Counted from the stretch's first letter, positions 20,451-33,637 are shown. The stretch is 64,000 bases of DNA from Geobacteraceae bacterium (GCA_025355965.1 JANXYR010000060.1:1-64000), one strand, 5' to 3'. Program-made: numbers and translations. Notes: a model not told the origin generated them from the letters alone.

Positions 20451-20664
20451 GCTTGAAATTCCTTTGGTTTGTAAATTTACAACTTTGATCCACCAGAGTC
20501 ATCAACTCGGAGCAATTTTTAAGATAAGCCTTATTCTGTCTCCGATTGTCAAGTGTGAAAGTTATATAAGGGTGTAGCAAGATGACTGTGCCCTTTTCCC
20601 CTTTACTTTCCGGCCATCTTTATTTATTCTTCACAGTCCTAATTTTTAGAGTACGAAGGAATTC

Positions 20665-22461
20665 ATGGAAATCAGCAGAATCCGCAACTTCTCCATTATC
20701 GCTCACATCGACCATGGCAAATCAACCTTGGCAGACCGCCTTCTTGAGTATACCGGTACGGTTTCCGACCGGGATAAACAGAACCAGTTCCTTGATAAAA
20801 TGGATTTGGAGCGGGAGCGGGGCATTACCATTAAAGCCCAGACAGTACGGCTTAATTATCGTTCTGATGCCGGTGTAGACTATGTTCTTAACCTGATAGA
20901 CACCCCTGGCCATGTTGACTTTACCTATGAGGTGTCACGCTCGCTGGCCGCCTGTGAAGGCGGATTGCTTGTGGTTGACGCTTCCCAGGGGGTCGAAGCC
21001 CAGACCCTGGCAAATGTTTATCTCGCCTTGGATATAAATCTGGAGGTTTTTCCGGTACTGAACAAGATCGATCTGCCTGCAGCCGATCCGGAACGGGTTA
21101 AGCAGGAAATTGAGGACATCATCGGAATTGATGCTCATGATGCGGTTCTTGCCAGTGCCAAAGAAGGGATCGGTACGCATGAAATCCTTGAACAGATTGT
21201 AAAGAAGATCCCGCCACCGGTCGGGAACCCTGATGCACCACTCAAGGCGTTGTTGTTTGACTCTTGGTACGATCAGTATCAGGGGGTCATAATTTTGGTG
21301 CGTATCTTTGACGGAACGCTTAAAAAGGGTGATAAAATCCAGTTGATGTCAACCAACAGCTCGTTTGAAGCGCTGAAGGTCGGTGTCTTTGCGCCGACAA
21401 TGGTTGAGGTGCCCGAACTGGCGGCCGGTGAGGTAGGTTTCATTATTGCTGGAATCAAGGATGTTGCAGATGCCAAAGTCGGCGATACGGTCACTCTGCT
21501 GCATCGGCAGTGCGAGCTGGCACTGGATGGGTTCAAGGAAGTAAAACCGATGGTTTTCTCCGGTTTGTATCCGATAGACACCGTTCAGTACGAACAGTTG
21601 CGGGACGCGCTTGCCAAGCTGAAATTAAATGATTCATCTTTCTCGTTTGAGCCGGAAACGTCACTAGCACTCGGTTTTGGCTTCCGATGTGGTTTTCTCG
21701 GCTTGCTGCATATGGAAATTATTCAGGAGAGGCTGGAGCGGGAGTTTGCGCTCGAGTTAATTACTACTGCGCCGACAGTTGTCTATAGAGTTCATAAAAT
21801 GAATGGCGAAGTGTACTCAATTCAGAGTGCCAATCAGATGCCGGAACTGCAAAGTACGGAGTATCTGGAAGAGCCTTTTATCGTTGCTCATATTCATGTC
21901 CCCAACGAATTTGTGGGGGGCGTGCTGTCTCTTTGTGAAGACAAACGAGGCGTGCAGCGCGAGATCAAGTTCCTGACTCCGACGCGCGTCATGATTATCT
22001 ATGAACTGCCGTTGAATGAAATCGTGCTTGATTTCTACGATCGGCTCAAATCAATTACCAAAGGATATGCTTCCCTTGATTATGAACATCTGGAGTACCG
22101 GCAGAGTGATCTGGTGCGCATGAATGTTATGATCAACGGAGAGGTTGTTGATGCACTTTCGCTGATCTTGCACCGTGAAAAAGCCTATTTCCGCGGCCGT
22201 GATCTTGTCTCCAAGATGAAAGAGTTGATTTCGCGGCAGATGTTCGAGGTGGCCATTCAGGCCGCTATCGGCAACCGGATTATTGCCCGTGAGACGGTCA
22301 AGGCCATGCGCAAGGATGTTCTGGCAAAATGTTACGGTGGTGATATAACTCGTAAACGCAAACTACTTGAAAAGCAAAAAGAAGGTAAAAAGCGAATGAA
22401 GAATGTTGGTAATGTTGAGTTACCACAGGAAGCGTTTCTGGCAATTTTGAAGGTTGACTGA
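20665..22461 (+). CDS. lepA: elongation factor 4 (LepA)
   Basis: Translational GTPase that back-translocates or remodels stalled ribosomes. The 598-residue length is typical. G-domain motifs are AHIDHGKST (G1), RGITIKAQ (G2), DTPGHVDF (G3) and NKIDLPAA (G4), and the C-terminus has the LepA-specific [20 protein letters not shown] and [21 protein letters not shown]. An ACGAAGGA ribosome site precedes the ATG. lepB follows 26 nt downstream, a conserved lepA-lepB pair. Confidence 0.96.
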   Translation: MEISRIRNFSIIAHIDHGKSTLADRLLEYTGTVSDRDKQNQFLDKMDLERERGITIKAQTVRLNYRSDAGVDYVLNLIDTPGHVDFTYEVSRSLAACEGGLLVVDASQGVEAQTLANVYLALDINLEVFPVLNKIDLPAADPERVKQEIEDIIGIDAHDAVLASAKEGIGTHEILEQIVKKIPPPVGNPDAPLKALLFDSWYDQYQGVIILVRIFDGTLKKGDKIQLMSTNSSFEALKVGVFAPTMVEVPELAAGEVGFIIAGIKDVADAKVGDTVTLLHRQCELALDGFKEVKPMVFSGLYPIDTVQYEQLRDALAKLKLNDSSFSFEPETSLALGFGFRCGFLGLLHMEIIQERLEREFALELITTAPTVVYRVHKMNGEVYSIQSANQMPELQSTEYLEEPFIVAHIHVPNEFVGGVLSLCEDKRGVQREIKFLTPTRVMIIYELPLNEIVLDFYDRLKSITKGYASLDYEHLEYRQSDLVRMNVMINGEVVDALSLILHREKAYFRGRDLVSKMKELISRQMFEVAIQAAIGNRIIARETVKAMRKDVLAKCYGGDITRKRKLLEKQKEGKKRMKNVGNVELPQEAFLAILKVD

Positions 22462-22487
22462 TATTTAAGTTTTTAAAAGGAATCCGC

Positions 22488-23153
22488 ATGGAAGAAAATC
22501 TGAAATCACCACAAGCCGAATTTACTCCGGTCCAACAGGAGTTGGTCAAAAAGAAGGGTCTGATTCGGGAGTATGCCGAGTCGATAATAATTGCGGTACT
22601 GCTGGCCATGGTAATCCGCACCTATCTTGTTCAGGCTTTCAAAATTCCGTCTGGGTCGATGGAGGATACGCTTTTAATCGGTGATCATTTACTGGTCAGC
22701 AAGTTTATGTATGGTACTAAAATCCCATTTGTCGACCAACGAGTACTTACGCTTCGTGACCCACGCCAAGGTGATGTGATTGTTTTCGAGTATCCCGAGG
22801 ATCCCAGTAAGGATTTTATCAAGCGCGTCATCGGGGTTCCAGGCGATGTGGTTGAGGGGAAAGAGAAGAAGGTTTATGTCAATGGCAAGTTGTATGAAAA
22901 CCCTCATGAAGTTCACAAAGAAAAGGAAGTTATCCCGAAAGAAATGAATCCGCGTGATACGTTTGGTCCGGTTACTGTGCCTGCTGATTCGTACTTCGTG
23001 ATGGGCGACAACCGTGACCGTTCCTATGACAGTCGGTTCTGGAAATTTGTCCGACGTGATCAGATTAAAGGGTTGGCATTTATAAAGTACTGGTCGTGGG
23101 ATCGTGAAAAGATCATGCCGCGGTTTGGGAACATCGGACGACTAATTAACTAG
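22488..23153 (+). CDS. lepB: signal peptidase I
   Basis: Inner-membrane serine peptidase that removes signal peptides from exported proteins. The 221-residue protein has one N-terminal membrane segment (ESIIIAVLLAMVIRTYLVQAF) followed by the catalytic serine motif IPSGSMEDTL, the lysine motif DFIKRVIGVPGD and box E GDNRDRSYDSRFWKFV. It has its own AAAAGGA ribosome site after lepA. An unusual C/G-rich inverted repeat separates it from aspS. Confidence 0.95.
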   Translation: MEENLKSPQAEFTPVQQELVKKKGLIREYAESIIIAVLLAMVIRTYLVQAFKIPSGSMEDTLLIGDHLLVSKFMYGTKIPFVDQRVLTLRDPRQGDVIVFEYPEDPSKDFIKRVIGVPGDVVEGKEKKVYVNGKLYENPHEVHKEKEVIPKEMNPRDTFGPVTVPADSYFVMGDNRDRSYDSRFWKFVRRDQIKGLAFIKYWSWDREKIMPRFGNIGRLIN

Positions 23154-23157
23154 GGAC

Positions 23158-23252
23158 AAGGAAGGGTCAATGGGCGAGGGTCAAAGGTTAAGAAAAACCT
23201 TTTACCGATGCCTTTTTGCCCCTTGCCCCTTGCCCTTTGACCCTTAAGGAGG
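23158..23252. repeat. imperfect inverted repeat built from GGGTCAAGGG-like units
   Basis: Between lepB and aspS the left arm (about 23162-23187, GAAGGGTCAATGGGCGAGGG...) is largely complementary to the right arm (about 23212-23246, ...TTGCCCTTTGACCCTT). A smaller nested hairpin (AAAGGTT/AACCTTTT) lies in the loop. The right arm is itself a tandem of CCCCTTG-like units. The structure ends at the aspS ribosome site (AAGGAGG, 23246-23252). It looks like a REP-type element or an RNA structure in the aspS 5' UTR. Confidence 0.6.
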
Positions 23253-23260
23253 TTTTTAAT

Positions 23261-25045
23261 ATGGATTTTCTTGGAAGTTGGAAAAGAACGCATTACTGCG
23301 GTGATCTGAAAGCTACTGACATCGGCAGCGAAGTGATACTGATGGGGTGGGCACTGCGTCGTCGCGATCATGGTGGGCTTATTTTTATCGATCTGCGCGA
23401 TCGCGAAGGGATAGCCCAGATCGTTTTTGATCCGGAAGTCAATCTGTCCGGTCATGCTGTTGCCGAATCGGTTCGTAGCGAGTTTGTTCTGGCTGTCAGA
23501 GGTACAGTTATTCCCCGACCGGAAGGAACTGTAAACCCCAACATGAAGACCGGCGAAGTGGAAATTCAGGTGCTGGAGTGCAAACTGCTCAACCGCTCCA
23601 AACCGCTCCCGTTCATGCTTGATGAACATAGCGACATCAACGAGAATATTCGTCTGAAGTACCGCTATCTTGATCTTCGGCGCCCACAGCTGCAGTATAA
23701 TCTGATTCTCCGCTCGAAGGTCGCTCAGTTAACCCGCTCATATCTGACAGATAATGGTTTTATCGAACTTGAAACCCCATTTCTTACCAAATCTACCCCA
23801 GAAGGGGCACGTGATTTTCTTGTCCCGTCACGTATCAATCAGGGGCATTTTTATGCATTGCCGCAGTCTCCACAGATTTTTAAACAGATTCTGATGATCT
23901 CCGGTTTTGACAAATATTTCCAGGTTGTGCGCTGTTTCCGTGATGAAGATCTGCGAGCTGATCGCCAGCCTGAGTTCACTCAGATTGATTGCGAGATGTC
24001 CTTTATTGACCAAGAGGATATTATAACTGTTATGGAAGGGCTCATTGCCCGTATTTTCACCGAAGCAAAGGGTGTTACAGTTCAACTGCCGGTGGAGCGT
24101 CTTACCTATGCCGAAGCAATTCGTCGTTTTGGTCTCGATAATCCTGATCTCCGTTTTGGTATGGAGCTTTGCGATCTGACCGATATCGTTAAATCCTCTG
24201 GTTTTAAAGTCTTTGCCGATGTAGCTTCCAAGGGGGGAGTAATCAAAGGTATTAATGCCAAGGGGTGCGCAAAATTCTCCCGCAAGGAAATTGACGACCT
24301 GACGGAATTTGTAAAAATCTACGGCGCCAAAGGACTGGCTTACGTCAAGATTGAGAACGGCGAGTGGCATTCTCCGATCGCCAAGTTCTTTACTGCGGAA
24401 GAGATTGCCACCATGAACAGAGAATTTGCCGCCGAAGAGGGTGATCTGCTTTTCTTTGTGGCTGACAAACCGAAGGTTGTTAATGATTCACTCGGCAAGC
24501 TGCGTAACCACTTGGCGAACCTCCTCAAGTTGACAAGCAAGGATGACTACCGCTTTGTCTGGATTACTGAATTCCCGCTGCTGGAGTGGGATGAAGATGA
24601 AAAACGCTGGTGTGCGGTTCATCACCCCTTCACCGCCCCGATGGACGAGGATCTGGAATTTGTTGAGTCAGATCCTGGTCGCTGTCGCGCTAAAGCATAT
24701 GATCTGGTGTTGAACGGCAATGAGATCGGGGGGGGGTCCATTAGGATTCATCAGGAACATGTTCAGTCTCTAATGTTCAAACTGCTTGGAATGAGTGTAG
24801 AGGATGCCCGTAGCAAATTTGGCTTCCTGCTTGATGCACTGGAGTTTGGTACACCACCACATGGAGGGATTGCATTTGGTATGGATAGATTGATAATGCT
24901 ACTGACCGGTAGCGACTCAATCCGTGATGTTATTGCCTTTCCAAAAACCCAGAAGGGCACCTGCATGATGTCTGAGGCACCATCAGAGGTTGATACCAAG
25001 CAACTCCGTGAACTGGGTATACGTTTGGCTGAAAAGAAAGCTTGA
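23261..25045 (+). CDS. aspS: aspartyl-tRNA synthetase
   Basis: Class II synthetase charging tRNA-Asp. The 594-residue bacterial-type enzyme has an N-terminal anticodon-binding OB fold ([26 protein letters not shown]), the motif 2 region [23 protein letters not shown], the bacterial GAD insertion in the middle, and motif 3 [18 protein letters not shown] 23261 follows a strong AAGGAGG; longer starts lie in the inverted repeat. Whether it also charges tRNA-Asn (with GatCAB) cannot be decided here. It contains a nine-G run at 24728-24736. Confidence 0.96.
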   Translation: MDFLGSWKRTHYCGDLKATDIGSEVILMGWALRRRDHGGLIFIDLRDREGIAQIVFDPEVNLSGHAVAESVRSEFVLAVRGTVIPRPEGTVNPNMKTGEVEIQVLECKLLNRSKPLPFMLDEHSDINENIRLKYRYLDLRRPQLQYNLILRSKVAQLTRSYLTDNGFIELETPFLTKSTPEGARDFLVPSRINQGHFYALPQSPQIFKQILMISGFDKYFQVVRCFRDEDLRADRQPEFTQIDCEMSFIDQEDIITVMEGLIARIFTEAKGVTVQLPVERLTYAEAIRRFGLDNPDLRFGMELCDLTDIVKSSGFKVFADVASKGGVIKGINAKGCAKFSRKEIDDLTEFVKIYGAKGLAYVKIENGEWHSPIAKFFTAEEIATMNREFAAEEGDLLFFVADKPKVVNDSLGKLRNHLANLLKLTSKDDYRFVWITEFPLLEWDEDEKRWCAVHHPFTAPMDEDLEFVESDPGRCRAKAYDLVLNGNEIGGGSIRIHQEHVQSLMFKLLGMSVEDARSKFGFLLDALEFGTPPHGGIAFGMDRLIMLLTGSDSIRDVIAFPKTQKGTCMMSEAPSEVDTKQLRELGIRLAEKKA

Positions 25046-25047
25046 TA

Positions 25048-25740
25048 ATGTTTAGAGCATGCCGTCAGGCTGTTTGCATACTGTTTTTAGGTGCGCTTCT
25101 GGCGGCATGTTCGGCACAGGTTCCTACTTGGCGGAGTAAAGCAGCTCCACTGGTTGAGGAGCTTGCTCATAACGAAGCCCAGGCACTGTTTCCTCAAGAG
25201 TATCGAAGTATGTTGGAAACGTTTGAGCATGGTGAAGCACTCTATCATGTTCGTGAGGATGACAAGGGTGCGGACCTGTATTATCAGTTGGCATTTCAGA
25301 AAGCAGGGATGCTGAAGTCTGAGGTTCAACTGGCAAAGAAGCAAATTGCTTTTGAGAAACAACAGCGTATAGCAGAACTAGCTGCGAAAGCCGAAGAAGA
25401 ACAGCTGATGCGTGCTGCCGCAGAAGCTGAGATACGATTAAGAACCCAGGAGCTGGCAAGATCAGCCGAAGCTGCTCAAACCGTACTGAAAAAACCTAAA
25501 GCCCCACCCCCGCCTCTACCTACTTCTTACACTGTCCGTCGTGGTGAAACATTGCCGCAGATTTCCGCACGAACAGAGATCTATAATGACTCAACGCTAT
25601 GGCCAATTATCTATCGTTCCAACCGTGACCAGATCCGTGATCCAAAGCGGCTCTGGCCTGGCCAGGTCTTAGTCATACCTCGTAATTTCAGTCGTGATGA
25701 AGCTGTTGAAGCGCGGCGTTATTCGGATAAAAAAAACTGA
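25048..25740 (+). CDS. LysM-domain lipoprotein
   Basis: A 230-residue probable lipoprotein: a signal peptide ending in a lipobox (GALLAAC, lipidated Cys21), an Ala/Glu/Lys-rich helical middle (about residues 55-145, likely coiled coil), a proline stretch (KAPPPPLPT), and a C-terminal LysM domain (SYTVRRGETLPQISARTEIY... RLWPGQVLVIPRN) that should bind peptidoglycan. The role is probably a cell-envelope tether; the partner is unknown. It starts two bases after the aspS stop. Confidence 0.8.
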   Translation: MFRACRQAVCILFLGALLAACSAQVPTWRSKAAPLVEELAHNEAQALFPQEYRSMLETFEHGEALYHVREDDKGADLYYQLAFQKAGMLKSEVQLAKKQIAFEKQQRIAELAAKAEEEQLMRAAAEAEIRLRTQELARSAEAAQTVLKKPKAPPPPLPTSYTVRRGETLPQISARTEIYNDSTLWPIIYRSNRDQIRDPKRLWPGQVLVIPRNFSRDEAVEARRYSDKKN

Positions 25741-25793
25741 TTTTCTGGACTGTGTCCAGTTAATGCAACACTTTGTCTTAAACTGATTTTTTC

Positions 25794-25827
25794 TTGACAG
25801 CTAAACTGCTTTTGTATACTGTATACA
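25794..25827 (+). promoter_or_regulatory. promoter with overlapping palindromic operator upstream of icd
   Basis: A perfect -35 (TTGACA, 25794-25799) is followed after 15 bp by TATACT (25815-25820). Over the -10 lies a perfect 15-bp palindrome, TGTATACTGTATACA (25813-25827). The form resembles operators bound by GntR/FadR-type regulators, which is inference from shape only. A transcript from here would have about 190 nt of 5' UTR before the first isocitrate dehydrogenase gene. Confidence 0.65.
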
Positions 25828-26008
25828 GGATATTTACCGTGACTATAAAGTATCGTTATAGCTTATAGTTTTATCAAAAAAAGCTCTGCTGTCTGGATAG
25901 GTTATTCAGGCTTCAGGTGTCCCCGTTTCAAGCACTGCCCTTCTGAATGTTTCGGTTGAATCCGTTGCACCTATTCAAAGAGCCTTTGGCTTTCTGATTA
26001 AAAACTAA

Positions 26009-28243
<2,235 letters not shown>

Positions 28244-28303
28244 TGGCCTTATGTGCTTCAAAGCTCTTTTAAAATTGATTAAGTGCCGTAAGAAGTGAAC
28301 TAG

Positions 28304-29716
28304 ATGGAATATCGATACGTTAAAGTCCCTTCAGGGGAAAAGATCACTATGGGAAGTGAAGGCACGCTAAAAGTGCCGAACAACCCGATCATTCCCTATA
28401 TTGAAGGTGACGGAACAGGTATAGATATCTGGAAAGCTTCGGTTCGAGTTTTCGATGCCGCCGTAGGAAAGGCCTACGGCGGTTCGAAAAAAATCAGTTG
28501 GATGGAAGTGTATGCTGGGGAAAAACCATTTAACCGGTTTCGTGCTGAAATGGGTGATAAAGCCTGGTTGCCTGATGAAACTGTGCAGGCATTCAGGGAG
28601 TTTCTGGTAGGAATCAAGGGGCCGCTGACAACTCCTATTGGGGGCGGAATTCGCTCGCTGAATGTCGCACTCAGGCAGATACTTGATCTCTATACATGCC
28701 TTCGCCCGATCCGTTACTTTCAGGGTGTTCCTTCACCAGTTAGAAAACCGGAAGATGTCGATATGGTGATTTTCCGAGAGAACTGTGAAGACATTTATGC
28801 CGGCATTGAATGGATGACCGGTACTGATGAATGTGAAAAGATCATAAATTTTCTGATCAACGAAATGGGAGTCAGCAAGATCCGTTTTCCAGAAAGCTCC
28901 TCTATCGGCATCAAGCCGATATCCCGTAGCGGTTCGGAACGGTTGATTCGGGCCGCTATTCAGTATGCACTTGATCATAAACGTAAATCTGTGACTATTG
29001 TTCATAAGGGCAATATCATGAAGTTTACGGAGGGTGCATTCAAGGATTGGGGATATGCATTAGCCACTTCAGAGTTTCGCGCATGGGTTGTAACAGAAAG
29101 AGAATCATGGGTAATTAATAACCATGATCGTAATCCTGATCTTTCTATTGAAGATAATGCAAAGATGATCGACCCAGGTTATGAGATGATGTCGTTACAG
29201 CAGCAAGAAGTTATATGTGATGAGGTGGAAGCCGCGCTTAAGCTTTTACCGACTCACGGAAACGGTCAGCTGAAAAAACTCCTGATGATCAAGGATACTA
29301 TTGCCGATATCACTTTTCAGCAGGTTCTTACCAGGGCCAAGGAATTTGATGTTGTTGCCGCTATGAACCTTGAAGGAGATCTTCTCTCCGATGCTCTGGC
29401 TGCCCAGGTTGGCGGAATAGGCATAGCGCCGGGCGCTAACATAAACTATGTAACAGGGCATGCAATCTTTGAAGCGACGCATGGAACAGCGCCTAAGTAC
29501 GCAAATCTTGATAAGGTTAATCCGGGATCAGTCATTCTTTCGGGTGTTATGATGCTGGAATATCTGGGGTGGCAGGAAGCTGCTGATCTCATTGTAAAAG
29601 CGCTGGACAGAACTATCGGCCAGAAACTTGTTACATATGATTTTGAACGGATGATGCAGGGAGCAACGTTGCTTTCCTGTTCAGGTTTTGCTGATGCATT
29701 GATTGAAAATATGTAA
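28304..29716 (+). CDS. icd: NADP-dependent isocitrate dehydrogenase, homodimeric (E. coli Icd) type
   Basis: Second isocitrate dehydrogenase, of the beta-decarboxylating dehydrogenase family. It is 470 residues, about 50 longer than E. coli Icd; the surplus is an insertion before [11 protein letters not shown], similar in placement to cyanobacterial enzymes. Substrate residues are in RSLNVALRQ and [14 protein letters not shown]. The cofactor pocket has APKYA, KVNPGS and TYDFERMM, matching E. coli Lys344, Tyr345, Val351, Tyr391 and Arg395, which indicates NADP. It lies 60 nt after the monomeric gene, same strand. Confidence 0.93.
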   Translation: MEYRYVKVPSGEKITMGSEGTLKVPNNPIIPYIEGDGTGIDIWKASVRVFDAAVGKAYGGSKKISWMEVYAGEKPFNRFRAEMGDKAWLPDETVQAFREFLVGIKGPLTTPIGGGIRSLNVALRQILDLYTCLRPIRYFQGVPSPVRKPEDVDMVIFRENCEDIYAGIEWMTGTDECEKIINFLINEMGVSKIRFPESSSIGIKPISRSGSERLIRAAIQYALDHKRKSVTIVHKGNIMKFTEGAFKDWGYALATSEFRAWVVTERESWVINNHDRNPDLSIEDNAKMIDPGYEMMSLQQQEVICDEVEAALKLLPTHGNGQLKKLLMIKDTIADITFQQVLTRAKEFDVVAAMNLEGDLLSDALAAQVGGIGIAPGANINYVTGHAIFEATHGTAPKYANLDKVNPGSVILSGVMMLEYLGWQEAADLIVKALDRTIGQKLVTYDFERMMQGATLLSCSGFADALIENM

Positions 29717-29794
29717 CACGTTTATACGTAGTAGTCAGTAGGGGCTGGGATACAACTCCCCGCTTTATTTTAAAAAAAAAGAAAGAGGAGGTAA

Positions 29795-30748
<954 letters not shown>

Positions 30749-30779
30749 TATTTGATTCCAGGTCTCTGGAAGTTGCTGA

Positions 30780-30808
30780 AAGAAGGGTGGAGTATACGCC
30801 CTTCTTTT
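30780..30808 (+). terminator. intrinsic terminator after mdh
   Basis: An 8-bp perfect stem AAGAAGGG/CCCTTCTT (30780-30787 with 30799-30806) closes an 11-nt loop and runs into TTTT. It sits 32 nt after the mdh stop, separating icd-icd-mdh from korDABC. Confidence 0.75.
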
Positions 30809-30866
30809 GCTTCTTTTTGGAGCCTGTATTTACCACCTTTTAATACGGAAAAGGAGTCTTTCTAAG

Positions 30867-31064
30867 ATGGAAAAAAAATTACCAAAAATTGAGATTATCG
30901 AGAAGTACTGCAAGGGGTGCCACATCTGTGTTGAATTCTGCCCTAAAGATGTACTTGAGATGAAGGGCTTTTATGCCTCTGTGAAAAATCTTGAAGCCTG
31001 TACCAGTTGTATGCAGTGTGAATTACGTTGTCCTGATTTTGCTATCAAAGTCACAAACGAATAA
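30867..31064 (+). CDS. korD: 2-oxoacid:ferredoxin oxidoreductase, delta (2x[4Fe-4S]) subunit
   Basis: A 65-residue ferredoxin-like electron-transfer subunit. It has two classical [4Fe-4S] motifs, Cys15-18-21-25 (CKGCHICVEFCP) and Cys45-48-51-55 (CTSCMQCELRCP). It is the first of four genes for 2-oxoglutarate:ferredoxin oxidoreductase, so it should carry electrons from the catalytic subunits to ferredoxin. ATG 30867 follows an AAAAGGAG ribosome site; longer starts would run into the mdh terminator. Confidence 0.92.
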   Translation: MEKKLPKIEIIEKYCKGCHICVEFCPKDVLEMKGFYASVKNLEACTSCMQCELRCPDFAIKVTNE

Positions 31065-31086
31065 AATCTACAGGAGGAAATGAACA

Positions 31087-32220
31087 GTGTCCAAAAAAGT
31101 AGCGTTTCTTCAGGGTAATGAAGCTGCCGCATACGGTGCATTATATGCCGGTTGTGACTTCTTTGCAGGTTACCCTATTACCCCCTCAACTGAGGTTTCT
31201 GAAGTACTGTCTGCCGAATTGCCCAAGACCGGCGGAAAATTTTTGCAGATGGAAGACGAAATTGCTGCCATGGCTGCAATTCTTGGCGCATCACTTGCCG
31301 GTGCAAAAGTACTGACATCAACCTCAGGCCCAGGTCTATCCTTGAAACAGGAACTGATCGGCTACGGCTGTATTGCCGAAATCCCTTGTGTTGTCTATAA
31401 CGTTATGCGTGGCGGTCCTTCAACCGGTATGCCTACCGGTCCTAGTCAGTCCGACGTTATGTGCGCCAAGTGGGGAACACACGGCGACCATCCGGCTATC
31501 TGTCTTGTGCCCGCTTCGGTTCAGGAAACGTACGAAGAAGTAATTCGTGCCTTCAACCTGTCTGAGAAATATCGTACTCCGGTTATGGTTATGCCTGACG
31601 AAATTGTTGCCCACATGCGTGAGCGCATCGTCTTTCCGGAGCCAGGTGAAGTTGAAGTTGTTCCACGCAAATCTCCGACAGTACCACCAGAGCAATACAA
31701 ACCATACGACACCAGCTTTGGTGATGTTCCGCCACTGGCAGCTTTCGGTTCCGGCTACAAGTTTCATGTTACCGGTCTCAACAAGATGCAAGACGGTTTT
31801 CCGACCACAAAAGCTGAAATTGTTCAGGCCGAAGAAGAGCGCCAGGTACGTAAGGTCGATGCCAACATTGACGATATTGTCACTTTCGAAGAGTACCTCC
31901 TCGATGATGCCGACGTTGTTGTTGTCGCTTACGGTTCTACCTCACGCTCGGCACGCTATGCAGTCAATGTTGCCCGTGAACAGGGAATCAAAGCCGGAAT
32001 GTTCCGGATCAAGACCTTCTGGCCTTTCCCGGATAAGCAGATTAAAGCGTTGGCCGGTAAGGTCAAAGGCATCGTTATTCCTGAGATGAACTTAGGAATG
32101 TGCTCACTTGAACTTGAGCGTTGTGCGCAGGGCAAAGTTCCGGTACTCGGGATTTTCCGTGTTGATGGTGAACCGATCAATCCGGATCAGATCCTTGCTA
32201 AGATTAAGGAGGTTAAATAA
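31087..32220 (+). CDS. korA: 2-oxoglutarate:ferredoxin oxidoreductase, alpha subunit
   Basis: Pyrimidine-binding subunit of the thiamine-diphosphate enzyme that interconverts 2-oxoglutarate and succinyl-CoA with ferredoxin. The 377-residue protein has the family signatures GNEAAAYGALYAGCDFFAGY, YPITPSTEVSEVL, TSTSGPGLSLKQELIGY and RGGPSTGMPTGPSQSD. Translation starts with GTG 31087 after an AGGAGGAAA ribosome site. The assignment to 2-oxoglutarate rather than another 2-oxoacid rests on the neighbouring TCA genes. Confidence 0.92.
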   Translation: MSKKVAFLQGNEAAAYGALYAGCDFFAGYPITPSTEVSEVLSAELPKTGGKFLQMEDEIAAMAAILGASLAGAKVLTSTSGPGLSLKQELIGYGCIAEIPCVVYNVMRGGPSTGMPTGPSQSDVMCAKWGTHGDHPAICLVPASVQETYEEVIRAFNLSEKYRTPVMVMPDEIVAHMRERIVFPEPGEVEVVPRKSPTVPPEQYKPYDTSFGDVPPLAAFGSGYKFHVTGLNKMQDGFPTTKAEIVQAEEERQVRKVDANIDDIVTFEEYLLDDADVVVVAYGSTSRSARYAVNVAREQGIKAGMFRIKTFWPFPDKQIKALAGKVKGIVIPEMNLGMCSLELERCAQGKVPVLGIFRVDGEPINPDQILAKIKEVK

Positions 32221-32221
32221 C

Positions 32222-33040
32222 ATGGCATTTGATTATGATAAATGGCTTCGCCCCGGCAAATTGCCCCACATCTGGTGTCCAGGCTGCGGCCACGGTATCG
32301 TCATGAAGGGGTTGATCCGTGCGATGGATACGCTTAAACTCAAAAAAGAGGAGACCGCTATCGTATCCGGTATCGGTTGTGCCTCTCGTCTTCCTGGCTA
32401 TATCGACTGCTGTACGCTGCATACAGCCCACGGTCGCGCCGCTGCATTTGCAACCGGCGTCAAGATGGCTAAACCGGAAATGAATGTTATTCTGGTTGGC
32501 GGCGATGGCGATGGTACTGCAATCGGCGGCAATCACTTCATTCATGCTTGCCGACGTAACATCAACATGACTTATATCATCATGAATAATTATATTTACG
32601 GTATGACCGGTGGGCAGTTTTCTCCATGTACACCTACCGGCCATAAGGCGTCTACCACTCCTTATGGCAACCCGGATCCCGGTTTTGATATTGCCAAGTT
32701 GGCAATCGGAGCAGGTGCTACTTTTGTTGCTCGTGGTACCGCATTCCATGCCAACCAGATTGATAAACTGATTGCAGAAGCGATTCAGCACAAAGGGTTC
32801 TCAGTCGTTGAAATTCTTGACGATTGCCCAACCACATATGGTCGTCGTAACAAGTACAAGTCGGTTATTGAAATGATGAACCGTTTGAAAGATGTTGCAG
32901 TGCCAGTAAAAGCTGCTGAAAAAATGACGGCGGAACAATTGCAGGGTAAGATATTAACTGGCGTTCTCTACAAAGAAGAGAAACCGGAGTACATCGAAGA
33001 GTACGCCAAGGTTATTGAGCGTGCCAAGGCTGCTAAGTAA
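32222..33040 (+). CDS. korB: 2-oxoglutarate:ferredoxin oxidoreductase, beta subunit
   Basis: Thiamine-diphosphate-binding subunit, 272 residues. Visible are the WCPGCGHGIVMKGLIRA motif near the N-terminus, SGIGCASRLPGYIDC, HGRAAAFATGVKMAKP and the ThDP/Mg motif GGDGDGTAIGGNHFIHA...NNYIYGMTGGQ. ATG 32222 lies two bases after the korA stop with an AAGGAGG in the end of korA; an upstream in-frame start inside korA is unlikely. It works with KorA as the catalytic core. Confidence 0.93.
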   Translation: MAFDYDKWLRPGKLPHIWCPGCGHGIVMKGLIRAMDTLKLKKEETAIVSGIGCASRLPGYIDCCTLHTAHGRAAAFATGVKMAKPEMNVILVGGDGDGTAIGGNHFIHACRRNINMTYIIMNNYIYGMTGGQFSPCTPTGHKASTTPYGNPDPGFDIAKLAIGAGATFVARGTAFHANQIDKLIAEAIQHKGFSVVEILDDCPTTYGRRNKYKSVIEMMNRLKDVAVPVKAAEKMTAEQLQGKILTGVLYKEEKPEYIEEYAKVIERAKAAK

Positions 33041-33068
33041 CAATTACAGGAAAAGGAGCGATATATTC

Positions 33069-33614
33069 ATGTCAAGATATGAACTCAGGTTTTCCGGTGC
33101 AGGTGGACAGGGTTTGATCACCGCCGGGATTATTATGGCCAAAGCCGCTTCGATCTACGAAGGGAAGCAGGCCGTTCAATCGCAAAGCTACGGCCCGGAA
33201 GCGCGTGGTGGCGCATCAAAATCGGAAGTTATCATTTCGGACGGTCCGATTGACTACCCGAAAGCTACTACGGTTGATGCATTGCTGGCCATGACTCAGG
33301 AAGCATGCGACAAGTATACACACGATCTGAAAGATGGCGGCATTCTGTTGGTGGATTCCGACCTTGTTACAAAACTCCCTACTGGGAACTATAAGATTAT
33401 TTCATTCCCAATTATCAACACTGCCAAAAACGAGGTCGGTCGTGAGATCGTTGCCAACATTGTTGCCCTTGGGGCAATGGTAGCGTTGACTGGTCAGGTA
33501 AGTCGTGAAAATGCCGAAAAAGCTGTTCTTTCAAGTGTCCCCGAGGCATTTATTGAGCTTAACAGGAAGGCATTCAGTATCGGTTTTGAAAAGGCTCTGG
33601 CAGCCAGCGCCTAG
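33069..33614 (+). CDS. korC: 2-oxoglutarate:ferredoxin oxidoreductase, gamma subunit
   Basis: The 181-residue gamma subunit (catalytic domain of pyruvate/ketoisovalerate oxidoreductases). It begins with RFSGAGGQGLITAGIIMAKAA and has QSYGPEARGGASKSEVIIS, both diagnostic. It ends the korDABC group; a 15-bp terminator follows 24 nt later. ATG 33069 has an AAAGGAG ribosome site; the earlier in-frame start lies in korB. Electrons probably pass to ferredoxin, allowing oxidative or reductive TCA use. Confidence 0.93.
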   Translation: MSRYELRFSGAGGQGLITAGIIMAKAASIYEGKQAVQSQSYGPEARGGASKSEVIISDGPIDYPKATTVDALLAMTQEACDKYTHDLKDGGILLVDSDLVTKLPTGNYKIISFPIINTAKNEVGREIVANIVALGAMVALTGQVSRENAEKAVLSSVPEAFIELNRKAFSIGFEKALAASA

Positions 33615-33637
33615 AAGTTCAAACTTAATAAAACGGT

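Noticed and set aside
20043-20456. 137-codon plus-strand frame opposite tadA
   Set aside because: It is the complement of conserved TadA motifs; the minus-strand reading explains the sequence.
29739-29770. Hairpin after the dimeric icd gene as a terminator
   Set aside because: Only a 4-bp GGGG/CCCC stem with a long loop; too weak to call.
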